Shown here: positions 10,752 through 24,000 of the stretch, piece after piece
Layout: each line of letters begins with the position of its first letter
Numbering within the stretch: the stretch's first letter is position 1
From: Pseudoips prasinana
Taxonomy: Eukaryota; Arthropoda; Insecta; Lepidoptera; Nolidae
Direction: 5' to 3'
Assembly: GCA_951640165.1 (NCBI GenBank)
Contig: OX621264.1
Location: forward strand, 2,361,001-2,425,000
Length of the DNA stretch: 64,000 bases
Translations under genes and position numbers: made by a program
Notes under the pieces: generated by a model
What the model was told of the DNA's origin: nothing
Seen by the model: only the letters and a program-made list of their open reading frames with translations
Database searches by the model: none

Positions 10752-11941
10752 ATATATACCAGAAGTAATTTTTAGGGTAATGGAGGCCTCGCCTCTACTG
10801 CCGCCACGTCAAGCAGTTCCGGGAAGATAACGTTTTGTTTGCTGTGACGGACTGGCAGGAGATGGCAAAAGGGGAGGGTAATCTAGAGCCCCTCCAGGGT
10901 ACGTGGCCCGAACATCTGGGACATGGCGCAAAAGGGGGCACCGTAGCAGCATACCCGCGTTCTCGGGGCTGTCTAGCTAGCGCCAAAAGAAGTAAATGGC
11001 AGGTTAGGTACATCAGTGAAACTGCCATTAGAGGTCTAATCAGTACGACTCTGTCGCTGCAACGATTTATTATATATTGTATTGCTTAGCTGGTGTACTT
11101 GTAGTTTCGCATCTAAAGTGTGCCAGGCCTGCCCGTATTTAATTACAGTAAATGAGGCAAAAAGATGTGTGCAAAGATCGTGATAAATGGAAATTCGGTG
11201 TCTCTGCCTACCCCTCTGGGAAACAGGCGTGAGTCTGTGTAAATAATGTCTAGATTAATTATGCAACGTAACAAAATTGTACATATGATCTATAAAAGCG
11301 AGAATTCGTTATCGAATATTTAGGACTTCTTAATAATAATAATAAAACAAAATTATGTATTACAAACGACTTTTATTATAAAATATATCGCTTACTCTAT
11401 TTTATTGTATAGGCCAGTAGTTATCCTAGCGTCAGAGTTGGTCAAGCCGCCCATGTAGTTTGGGATCAGATGGCCGAGTATTAGTTGTCCCAAGATCATC
11501 ATCATTATATCACACAAAAGACGCCCACGTCTGGACAAAGCCCCAACCCCCCAAAGATCTCCACAATAGCCGGTCTTGCGCTATCCACATCCAGCGACTT
11601 CCAACGGCCCTCACAAGATCATCGGTCCACCTTGTAGGGAGCCTGCCCACGCAATTCTCCCAAGATATTTGTTGTAGTGGTTAAGCCATGTCGGAGGCCT
11701 ACTGGGCGGCTTGAACAACTCTGAATATCAATTGATCGAATGTCTAAATACTCTAACGTTCATAATATCGAATGGTTAATAAGTCGAACATTTAATCGAA
11801 TATACCTTTTAGCGATAAGGGATTGACTTTCTTAATCTTGATCGTATGTATGGGCAGTGGTTACCCTAATGTCAGAGATGTTCAGGCAGACCAGTAACCA
11901 CTGCCCATACGATAAAGTGTTCAATATGTAGTGGGTAGAGT
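10752..11941. other. Convergent intergenic region between zinc-finger gene and Prp4
   Basis: Contains RTE LINE fragments: plus strand about 11140-11240 (DKW..SAYPSGK-type C-terminus) and minus strand about 11500-11690 (TRWTDDLV, DRLLWRSLG). It also has two pieces of a short repeat containing ggcctactgggcggcttgaa, which recurs at 17.4 and 33.1 kb. Minus-strand AATAAA-type signals read from tttatt at 11372 and 11401 could serve Prp4 polyadenylation; this is unproven. Confidence 0.5.
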
Positions 11942-12034
11942 CTAGGCGAGGTCAGGCGCCCACAGCTTGAAGGTGCGGTCGTAAGAACACGACGCTATGT
12001 ACTTGTTGTCCAATGATATATCTGCACTCATCAC
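11942..12034 (-). CDS. Prp4: Prp4 exon 13, terminal (residues 506-535 and stop)
   Basis: Acceptor gttatttccag. Encodes [20 protein letters not shown] after the splice, then [10 protein letters not shown] and TAG. This closes WD repeat 7 at the usual family C-terminus. Confidence 0.93.
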   Translation of the reverse strand: MMSADISLDNKYIASCSYDRTFKLWAPDLA

Positions 12035-15000
12035 CTGGAAATAACAAATATTATTATTATTTTTTTAAACTAGGGAATCTAATTAGTATTATACATATAA
12101 TAAAATCGTATAATACTATCATCATCATCATCATTACAGCTTAAATAAGTCCACTGCTGGACAAGCCTCCCTCAAGAATCATCTTGAGGGGATATGCCAT
12201 AATCGCCACGCTTGGCAGGCGGGTTGGCGATCGCAGTATGATGGTCGTAGTACTCAGAAGGAAGCTGCTTCCCGTCCTCTGGTAGATATTCCCTCGGGTC
12301 GCCTTCTGCGCCCCCCACGGGATGAGATGGGGTGATGATATTCTGATTCTGATATTTGTCGCCGTCACCACACAGCAGCATAATACTATACATATAATAA
12401 AATCGTAGGAAAGTCAGAACTGTACATTGAATATTTTTTAAAAGGATTCTTGAGGCGTGATCTAGAATCCATATCGAAGCCAAAAATATAGTTTTTAGAA
12501 TTTTTGTCTGTTTGTCTGTATGTATGTCCGGGCTAAACTCAAAAGTAGGTACTGCATGGATTTACTTCAAATTTTGCATGAATATTACTAAGAGGTCGGG
12601 TCAACATATAGGCTACATAGTATCACGCTATCTCTTACGGGGTAGGAGCTGTGATAATGTATAAAGTTTAACGCGGGTAAAACCGCGGGGCACAGCTAGT
12701 ATATAATAATAAGTAGTAGTTATAGTAGTTGAAAGAGGAAGAAGCTAGGATAGAGCGAGACAGAAGGCACCTGGTACCATGAGGGACCGCCGGAGTTGAG
12801 GGAGGCCAGGTTGTGGATCGCACGGTATTCACTTCCGAAGGCTAAGCTGAAGTGAGTACAGTAAGAACTACTGACTTATCTAGGCGAAGTGGACTCTGCC
12901 TGATGGGTCTTCTGGTAACATATACAACGATAGTTATTAGGGTACTGGCGTTGATCAATTTTGCCTTATCAGGCTTTGAGGATGCACATACAGATGAGCA
13001 CTATATTCAAATTTCATTTATTACGTTAAATATTACATTGGGTGGAATCATCATTATTTTACCCTACCGTGCAGTGCATGACGTGGCAGCTACTGAGAAA
13101 CACTGACAGAAAACTCAGTAGGAATCCTTTTTTAAAATATTTATTTCTTAACATAAAATTACATTATCTTTTTGTTTAAAAAAGACAACACGCCCGCACG
13201 AGGGAATCTAATCCGTGTCGCGGGGTACTTTACAAACACATAATAGTCGGACACAAATTACATCCAGACCCAGAACAACTATTTACGGGTCACACAAATA
13301 CTTGTCCGGAGGCGACTGTCTTAGCCGTTGCGCCACACGTGCATTCAAAATTTATTGCAGTTCGTCATGCAGCCTTGACTTGTGGTGTAAGCTGGCGAAT
13401 GCGTGACGAAAACGTTACGAAAAATGTGATCGCGCGAGGTGAACGGAAGTTGAGAGGGAGATATAAGTTAGTGAAGATAGCAAAAGTTACGTTTGTATAT
13501 TACTGTAGGGTCAAGACAGAGATGCAGGCACACATATTCCTTCTCTCTTTCTCTGGTAGTCAGTTACGTTTCCTATATCCAAGTTTTACTTCAGTCTTTT
13601 GCTCTAAAAGCATCTTCTACGCGGTTGCAAACCAACGTCCAACCAACCATCTGGACTGCAGTTGCGCAGTCTAGATGGTCACCCCGGTGCTTGCCATCCA
13701 TCTAGACTGAAGTTGTGCAGTCTAGATGGTCACCCTGGTGTTCGCCATCCATCTAGACTGAAGTTGTGCAGTCTAGATGGTCACCCCGGTGGTTGCCATC
13801 CATCTAGACTAAAGTTGTGCAGTCTAGATGGTCACCCCGGTGGTTGCCATCCATCTAGACTGAAGTTGTGCAGTCTAGATGGTCACCCTGGTGCTTGCCA
13901 TCCATCTAGACTGAAGTTGTGCAGTCTAGATGGTCACCCCGGTGGTTGCCATCCATCTAGACTGAAGTTGTGCAGTCTAGATGGTCACCCCGGTGGTTGC
14001 CATCCATCTAGACTGAAGTTGTGCAGTCTAGATGGTCACCCCGGTGGTTGCCATCCATCTAGACTGAAGTTGTGCAGTCTAGATGATCACCCCGGTGGTT
14101 GCCATCCATCTAGACTGAAGTTGTGCAGTCTAGATGGTCACCCCGGTGGTTGCCATCCATCTAGACTGAAGTTGTGCAGTCTAGATGGTCACCCCGGTGG
14201 TTGCCATCCATCTAGACTGAAGTTGTGCAGTCTAGATGGTCACCCCGGTGGTTGCCATCCATCTAGACTGAAGTTGTGCAGTCTAGATGGTCACCCCGGT
14301 GGTTGCCATCCATCTAGACTGAAGTTGTGCAGTCTAGATGGTCACCCTGGTGCTTGCCATCCATCTAGACTGAAGTTGTGCAGTCTAGATGGTCACCCTG
14401 GTGCTTGCCATCCATCTAGACTGAAGTTGTGCAGTCTAGATGGTCACCCTGGTGTTTGCCATCCATCTAGACTGAAGTTGTGCAGTCTAGATGGTCTCCC
14501 CGGTGGTTGCCATCCATCTAGACTGAAGTTGTGCAGTCTAGATGGTCACCCCGGTGGTTGCCATCCATCTAGACTGAAGTTGTGCAGTCTAGATGGTCAC
14601 CCCGGTGGTTGCCATCCATCTAGACTGAAGTTGTGCAGTCTAGATGGTCACCCCGGTGCTTGCCATCCATCTAGACTGAAGTTGTGCAGTCTAGATGGTC
14701 ACCCCGGTGCTTGCCATCCATCTAGACTGAAGTTGTGCAGTCTAGATGGTCACCCTGGTGCTTGCCATCCATCTAGACTGAAGTTGTGCAGTCTAGATGG
14801 TCACCCTGGTGCTTGCCATCCATCTAGACTGAAGTTGTGCAGTCTAGATGGTCACCCTGGTGCTTGCCATCCATCTAGACTGAAGTTGTGCAGTCTAGAT
14901 GGTCACCCTGGTGGTTGCCATCCATCTAGACTGAAGTTGTGCAGTCTAGATGGTCACCCTGGTGGTTGCCATCCATCTAGACTGAAGTTGTGCAGTCTAG

Positions 15001-18000
15001 ATGGTCACCCTGGTGCTTGCCATCCATCTAGACTGAAGTTGTGCAGTCTAGATGGTCACCCTGGTGCTTGCCATCCATCTAGACTGAAGTTGTGCAGTCT
15101 AGATGGTCACCCTGGTGCTTGCCATCCATCTAGACTGAAGTTGTGCAGTCTAGATGGTCACCCTGGTGCTTGCCATCCATCTAGACTGAAGTTGTGCAGT
15201 CTAGATGGTCACCCTGGTGCTTGCCATCCATCTAGACTGAAGTTGTGCAGTCTAGATGGTCACCCTGGTGCTTGCCATCCATCTAGACTGAAGTTGTGCA
15301 GTCTAGATGGTCACCCTGGTGCTTGCCATCCATCTAGACTGAAGTTGTGCAGTCTAGATGGTCACCCTGGTGCTTGCCATCCATCTAGACTGAAGTTGTG
15401 CAGTCTAGATGGTCACCCTGGTGCTTGCCATCCATCTAGACTGAAGTTGTGCAGTCTAGATGGTCACCCTGGTGCTTGCCATCCATCTAGACTGAAGTTG
15501 TGCAGTCTAGATGGTCACCCTGGTGCTTGCCATCCATCTAGACTGAAGTTGTGCAGTCTAGATGGTCACCCTGGTGCTTGCCATCCATCTAGACTGAAGT
15601 TGTGCAGTCTAGATGGTCACCCTGGTGCTTGCCATCCATCTAGACTGAAGTTGTGCAGTCTAGATGGTCACCCTGGTGCTTGCCATCCATCTAGACTGAA
15701 GTTGTGCAGTCTAGATGGTCACCCTGGTGCTTGCCATCCATCTAGACTGAAGTTGTGCAGTCTAGATGGTCACCCTGGTGCTTGCCATCCATCTAGACTG
15801 AAGTTGTGCAGTCTAGATGGTCACCCTGGTGCTTGCCATCCATCTAGACTGCACAACTGCAGTCTAGATGGATGGCAAGCACCAGGGTGACCTCTGTTGG
15901 GACGTTGGTTTGCAACCGCGTAGAAGATGCTTAAAGCACACTAATTTTCTGTCCGTACGAAGTGTAGATATTACCTTATTGTCATGTCCCGACAACGTCC
16001 TGAGCGGGTGCCAAGCCGGGTTGGACCACAGCCTTACAGTTTTGTCGTACGATGACGTCAGCAGAAAATGGCCGTGACTCTTTTGATATCTAACATCTGT
16101 AAGAAGAAAACAAAAATAAAGCACACAGCCAGCTGCTCTCACTGTTACATAAATGAACGGCGAAGTTAAGCACATAGGTACGCGGTCAAGTATTGCGGTG
16201 CGGTCAAGTATTTATAGGAGTGTAGCTGCAATGGGTCACCCTTGTTTGATAGAACAACTTTTGATATAATATTACTAAATCGAATTTTAGTTGCAATAAA
16301 GTCATTTCGAAGAATTATTCAACTGACCGAATAATTCATTGGTAAATAATGGGACAACCGGAAGGGGAAGACCACGTCGAACATTCTCTGACCAAATTGG
16401 AGATGTTCTCAAGAAAGGGCAGGTCAGAAGTACCCTAAACCGGCGAGCATGTATGAACAATATAATGACAGTAATCGAGGCAAAAGAAGTGTGCAAAGAT
16501 CGTGACAAATGGAAATCCGTTGTCTCTGCCTACCCCTCTGGGAAACAGGCGTGAGTCTATGTATGTATGTAAATTTTTATTTAGCGTAATTATTTATTTG
16601 AACTAATTTAATTTCGCCAAATTCTCAAAATGCGACTCTCGTAAAAATGTAATTGGCACCAGAAACGAAATGCTACCAGACAAGTAGGTTAGGTTAGAAC
16701 GGTGACCACAACAACGCGCGCGGCAGCGGCCGGCGAAGCGCCACAAACTAATCTTTGTTAGAAAATAGACAGTATTATATAATATTTTTTAATTAAAGCT
16801 ATATGATAATAGAATGTTATGAAGAAAAAAGATCTGAATACCTTTTGATCATTAGCGCAAATGTTGTTATAGCAAATAAATATTCGATGAACTGAAAATT
16901 CTGTCAAACGATATTATACAAAGTGATGATTTTCTTAAACGTTGTTCGATTTAGTAATATTATATCAAACGTTGTTCTATCAAACAAGGGTGAACCAGCT
17001 GCAATACATATCATGCAAAAGTATAGACGTCCGAACACCGCGGTGCCGACCGGGCACTGACACTGAGTTCGTGCCACATGTTTATATGAGGCGCACGCGC
17101 TGTCCCGCATTATAACAAAATTATTTTAGATATACCTGTCTTAGATAAATTATTAAATATGATCTCCTTCAACGCATACCTCTTGTAGTATAAGAAATGT
17201 AGATATAAGTAGTCTAAGTTTATTCCGAAATACACATTCGTACCATACAGTGATTTGAAAGTTTTACTCTGGGTTCTACAGCCACAGAACTACCTGCCTT
17301 ACAGGAGATTTAGCAGTATTTATAGATGGGTGACCGAAAAAGTGACTTAATTTATAACCTTTGGTGGGCACATTTTGCTGTCGGTCCCGGTTGCAGTCAT
17401 TAGACAACAGTCGTTAAGGCATGTCAGAGGCTTACTGGGCGCTTTGAACAACTCTGACACTAGGATAACCACTGCCCATACGATAAAGCTTAATAAGTAC
17501 GTGTTTTTGAGAGTATGTTATGCGAAAATCAATTCAGCCATTTTTGACATTAACATTCAGATTTTTGACATTGACATTTTTGACATTGACAATTCCGCAC
17601 TTGACAAATGTAATAATGTCACTGTAATGTGGGTATTGATATATTTTGTGATGTGGGTGGGTCAGGCGCCGACAATCAATAATATACGAGCTAACTGAGT
17701 GCCTTAGTTTTATTGCGTTGTTCCGCCCAACATACATTATTGACGAGCCTGTTGGCGTGGTTGGAAAATGCTTGCTTTTCACGCTGGAGGTTGTGGGTTC
17801 GATTCCCACCCAGGACAGATATTTGTGTGCATGAACATGTCTGTTTGTCCTGAGTCTGGGTGTAATTATCTATATAAGTATGTATTTACAAAAGAAAAGT
17901 AGTATATGTAGTGTATCAGTTATCTGGTTCCCATAGTACAAGCTCTCCTTAGTTTGGGATCAGATGGCCTTGTGTAAATAATGTCCCAGGATATTATTAT

Positions 18001-21000
18001 TATGTCACCCTGGTTGAATCTCGACTATAACGGCCAGTCTCCATAGAAATGAGTCATTGGCGCCACGCATACTATATGTAGGTATGTATAAACAAACATA
18101 CATACTCCCTTACACATTTATAATATGTATAGACTATAGTGTAACTGATTTTATATGAGAGAAGTATTCTTATGTCAACTATTGGTCTATAAACTACATA
18201 CCACTCAATAGATGCGTGTGTGAAGGGATTGTGTAGAGTGGCGCTCGCCTTCTTAGGTCCCAGATTTTAGCCTGAAAATTGAAAATAAATTACAGTATTA
18301 CAATTAAAACTAGGGATCACACTAGTTCGAAATAAGACCACTAAGATTCTATTGTCAAATACTATAATATAAATAATAATTAAAGACAATATTTATATTG
18401 TATAATAAAATAAAAAAATAATATAATAAAGTTTTTATTCACGTAGAGTTAAAAAAAAAAACCGGCCAAGTGCGAGTCGGACTCGCCCATGAAGGGTTCC
18501 GTATCGGCAAGTATTTGAGTTGATTGAATGAATGGTAAATTGCGGTTTACGATTTATAACGTAGCAAAATAAAATTACTAACTAGAGCTCGTTCTTACCA
18601 ATTTTCGGTGGAAGTTTGCATGGTAATGTACATCATATTTTTTTTAGTTTTATCATTCCCTTATTTTAGAAGTTACAAGGTGGGGGGAGGGGGGCACATT
18701 TTACCACTTTGGAAATATCTCTTGCGCAAAGTATTCAGTTTAGAAAAAAAATTATTAGAAACCTCAATATCATTTTTGAAGACCTATCTATAGATAACCC
18801 ACATGTATGGGTTTGATGAATAAAAAAAAATTGAGATTCAAATCTAAGTATAGGGAACCCCCAAAATTTAATGTATTTTTTCATTTTCATGTGAAAATCT
18901 TAATGCGGTTCACAGAATACTGCTATCATCTGGAATCCCCATGAAGCAAAATATGGTCTCATGGTGGATAAGATACAAAATAAATTCACGCGGTTTCTAT
19001 ATTTCAAGCAGTACGGAGTATATCCATTCTATCCCCTAATGTATCCAACTCTGTTCGTTATAGGTATGGTTGGATACTATAAATTGGAGGTGAGGCGAAA
19101 CTTAGCTCTAGCTAAATACAGCTTCTGTGTATTTCGCGGCAAGATAAATAATCCTGAGGTGTTGGAATCATTAAAATTGATGGTTCCAAATACCAGATTA
19201 AGACAGGGGCCGAGACGAAGACTGTTTAAAGTCCCATCAGCTAGGACTAATGTCTTAAAATTTTCACCAATTAGTACCTCATTAAAGATACTTAATGAAG
19301 TGTCCCAAAGACTTGACATCTTTACTTGTACACTGGCGGAATTTATGAGAGTGACTCTGGATTATTTGACAAAATTGTAAGGATTTATGTTATTTAATAA
19401 TTTTTATAATAATACCTAATTATAATGTATAAAAATAATGTATATTTAATGTAATAATGTGTAATTTAATTAATCTTCTTTTTTAATAATATGATATGTT
19501 TTAGATTAGTGATGTTAATAATAATTAACACATTAGGTGTAAACCTGTCACGTTAATTATATGGTGTTAAATAAATAAAATAAAAAAAATAAATAAAATA
19601 AATACATCTACTTACCAAATTTCAAAAGTATAGTCCTTATAGTTTCGGAAAAAGTTGCTGTTATTCATTATTAAGTTAAATCGGAAGAGATTTATCCGTT
19701 AGTCTATTTATAGGGTATTTTTAACATGTGGTAGCGTACCTATCTTCCCGATGAAGAGTCAAGACGCTGTCGCGAGACGCCATGCTACCCCGTACCTGGT
19801 GGTCGGCGGCGGCGGTGGCCAGGTGGTGGCCCTGCGTCGCCCAGTCGGCGCCCAGCACGGGCCCCAGGTGCCCCTCCAGTAACATCACGCTGCGAGTACA
19901 TACACAAGGTGGCACTATGCTATACCATACCTGGTGGTCGGCGGCGGCGGTGGCCAGGTGGTGGCCCTGCGTCGCCCAGTCGGCGCCCAGCACGGGCCCC
20001 AGGTGCCCCTCCAGTAACATCACGCTGCGAGTACATACACAAGGTGGCACTATGCTATACCATACCTGGTGGTCGGCGGCGGCGGTGGCCAGGTGGTGGC
20101 CCTGCGTCGCCCAGTCGGCGCCCAGCACGGGCCCCAGGTGCCCCTCCAGTAACATCACGCTGCGAGTACATACACAAGGTGGCACTATGCTATACCATAC
20201 CTGGTGGTCGGCGGCGGCGGTGGCCAGGTGGTGGCCCTGCGGCGCCCAGTCGGCGCCCAGCACGGGCCCCAGGTGCCCCTCCAGGAACATCACGCTGCGA
20301 GTACATACACAAGGTGGCACTATGCTATACCGTACCTGGTGGTCGGCGGCGGCGGTGGCCAGGTGGTGGCCCTGCGGCGCCCAGTCGGCGCCCAGCACGG
20401 GCCCCAGGTGCCCCTCCAGGAACATCACGCTGAGAGTACATACACAAGGTGGCACTATGCTATACCGTACCTGGTGGTCGGCGGCGGCGGTGGCCAGGTG
20501 GTGGCCCTGCGGCGCCCAGTCGGCGCCCAGCACGGGCCCCAGGTGCCCCTCCAGGAACATCACGCTGAGAGTCCATACACAAGGTGGCACTATGCTATAC
20601 CGTACCTGGTGGTCGGCGGCGGCGGTGGCCAGGTGGTGGCCCTGCGGCGCCCAGTCGGCGCCCAGCACGGGCCCCAGGTGCCCCTCCAGGATAATCACGC
20701 TGAGAGTACATACACAAGGTGGCACTATGCTATACCGTACCTGGTGGTCGGCGGCGGCGGTGGCCAGGTGGTGGCCCTGCGGCGCCCAGTCGGCGCCCAG
20801 CACGGGCCCCAGGTGCCCCTCCAGTAACATCACGCTGCGAGTACATACACAAGGTGGCACTATGCTATACCATACCTGGTGGTCGGCGGCGGCGGTGGCC
20901 AGGTGGTGGCCCTGCGGCGCTCAGTCGGCGCCCAGCACGGGCCCCAGGTGCCCCTCCAGGAACATCACGCTGCGAGTACATACACAAGGTGGCACTATGC

Positions 21001-24000
21001 TATACCGTACCTGGTGGTCGGCGGCGGCGGTGGCCAGGTGGTGGCCCTGCGGCGCCCAGTCGGCGCCCAGCACGGGCCCCAGGTGCCCCTCCAGGAACAT
21101 CACGCTGAGAGTACATACACAAGGTGGCACTATGCTATACCGTACCTGGTGGTCGGCGGCGGCGGTGGCCAGGTGGTGGCCCTGCGGCGCCCAGTCGGCG
21201 CCCAGCACGGGCCCCAGGTGCCCCTCCAGGAACATCACGCTGAGAGTACATACACAAGGTGGCACTATGCTATACCGTACCTGGTGGTCGGCGGCGGCGG
21301 TGGCCAGGTGGTGGCCCTGCGGCGCCCAGTCGGCGCCCAGCACGGGCCCCAGGTGCCCCTCCAGGATAATCACGCTGAGAGTACATACACAAGGTGGCAC
21401 TATGCTATACCGTACCTGGTGGTCGGCGGCGGCGGTGGCTAGGTGGTGGCCCTGCGGCGCCCAGTCGGCGCCCAGCACGGGCCCCAGGTGCCCCTCCAGT
21501 AACATCACGCTGCGAGTACATACACAAGGTGGCACTATGCTATACCATACCTGGTGGTCGGCGGCGGCGGTGGCCAGGTGGTGGCCCTGCGTCGCCCAGT
21601 CGGCGCCCAGCACGGGCCCCAGGTGCCCCTCCAGTAACATCACGCTGCGAGTACATACACAAGGTGGCACTATGCTATACCATACCTGGTGGTCGGCGGC
21701 GGCGGTGGCCAGGTGGTGGCCCTGCGGCGCCCAGTCGGCGCCCAGCACGGGCCCCAGGTGCCCCTCCAGGAACATCACGCTGCGAGTACATACACAAGGT
21801 GGCACTATGCTATACCGTACCTGGTGGTCGGCGGCGGCGGTGGCCAGGTGGTGGCCCTGCGGCGCCCAGTCGGCGCCCAGCACGGGCCCCAGGTGCCCCT
21901 CCAGGAACATCACGCTGAGAGTACATACACAAGGTGGCACTATGCTATACCGTACCTGGTGGTCGGCGGCGGCGGTGGCCAGGTGGTGGCCCTGCGGCGC
22001 CCAGTCGGCGCCCAGCACGGGCCCCAGGTGCCCCTCCAGGAACATCACGCTGAGAGTCCATACACAAGGTGGCACTATGCTATACCGTACCTGGTGGTCG
22101 GCGGCGGCGGTGGCCAGGTGGTGGCCCTGCGGCGCCCAGTCGGCGCCCAGCACGGGCCCCAGGTGCCCCTCCAGGATAATCACGCTGAGAGTACATACAC
22201 AAGGTGGCACTATGCTATACCGTACCTGGGGGTCGGCGGCGGCGGTGGCCAGGTGGTGGCCCTGCGGCGCCCAGTCGGCGCCCAGCACGGGCCCCAGGTG
22301 CCCCTCCAGTAACATCACGCTGCGAGTACATACACAAGGTGGCACTATGCTATACCATACCTGGTGGTCGGCGGCGGCGGTGGCCAGGTGGTGGCCCTGC
22401 GGCGCTCAGTCGGCGCCCAGCACGGGCCCCAGGTGCCCCTCCAGGAACATCACGCTGCGAGTACATACACAAGGTGGCACTATGCTATACCGTACCTGGT
22501 GGTCGGCGGCGGCGGTGGCCAGGTGGTGGCCCTGCGGCGCCCAGTCGGCGCCCAGCACGGGCCCCAGGTGCCCCTCCAGGAACATCACGCTGAGAGTACA
22601 TACACAAGGTGGCACTATGCTATACCGTACCTGGTGGTCGGCGGCGGCGGTGGCCAGGTGGTGGCCCTGCGGCGCCCAGTCGGCGCCCAGCACGGGCCCC
22701 AGGTGCCCCTCCAGGATAATCACGCTGAGAGTACATACACAAGGTGGCACTATGCTATACCGTACCTGGTGGTCGGCGGCGGCGGTGGCCAGGTGGTGGC
22801 CCTGCGGCGCCCAGTCGGCGCCCAGCACGGGCCCCAGGTGCCCCTCCAGTAACATCACGCTGCGAGTACATACACAAGGTGGCACTATGCTATACCATAC
22901 CTGGTGGTCGGCGGCGGCGGTGGCCAGGTGGTGGCCCTGCGGCGCTCAGTCGGCGCCCAGCACGGGCCCCAGGTGCCCCTCCAGGAACATCACGCTGCGA
23001 GTACATACACAAGGTGGCACTATGCTATACCGTACCTGGTGGTCGGCGGCGGCGGTGGCCAGGTGGTGGCCCTGCGGCGCCCAGTCGGCGCCCAGCACGG
23101 GCCCCAGGTGCCCCTCCAGGAACATCACGCTGAGAGTACATACACAAGGTGGCACTATGCTATACCGTACCTGGTGGTCGGCGGCGGCGGTGGCCAGGTG
23201 GTGGCCCTGCGGCGCCCAGTCGGCGCCCAGCACGGGCCCCAGGTGCCCCTCCAGGAACATCACGCTGAGAGTACATACACAAGGTGGCACTATGCTATAC
23301 CGTACCTGGTGGTCGGCGGCGGCGGTGGCCAGGTGGTGGCCCTGCGGCGCCCAGTCGGCGCCCAGCACGGGCCCCAGGTGCCCCTCCAGGATAATCACGC
23401 TGAGAGTACATACACAAGGTGGCACTATGCTATACCGTACCTGGTGGTCGGCGGCGGCGGTGGCCAGGTGGTGGCCCTGCGGCGCCCAGTCGGCGCCCAG
23501 CACGGGCCCCAGGTGCCCCTCCAGGAACATCACGCTGAGAGTACATACACAAGGTGGCACTATGCTATACCGTACCTGGTGGTCGGCGGCGGCGGTGGCC
23601 AGGTGGTGGCCCTGCGGCGCCCAGTCGGCGCCCAGCACGGGCCCCAGGTGCCCCTCCAGGATAATCACGCTGAGAGTACATACACAAGGTGGCACTATGC
23701 TATACCGTACCTGGTGGTCGGCGGCGGCGGTGGCCAGGTGGTGGCCCTGCGGCGCCCAGTCGGCGCCCAGCACGGGCCCCAGGTGCCCCTCCAGGAACAT
23801 CACGCTGAGAGTACATACACAAGGTGGCACTATGCTATACCGTACCTGGTGGTCGGCGGCGGCGGTGGCCAGGTGGTGGCCCTGCGGCGCCCAGTCGGCG
23901 CCCAGCACGGGCCCCAGGTGCCCCTCCAGGATAATCACGCTGAGAGTACATACACAAGGTGGCACTATGCTATACCGTACCTGGTGGTCGGCGGCGGCGG

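Noticed and set aside
10795..11089. Overlapping 77- and 84-codon frames
   Set aside because: Overlap on opposite strands, no motif, flanked by repeat fragments; most likely chance frames in GC-richer DNA.
13662..15890. 742-codon frame of 17-residue repeats ([17 protein letters not shown])
   Set aside because: Product of a 51-bp minisatellite inside a transposon in a Prp4 intron; no start context or flanking exons.
13667..15890. CRISPR-like array
   Set aside because: Contiguous tandem units with no unique spacers, in a eukaryotic intron.
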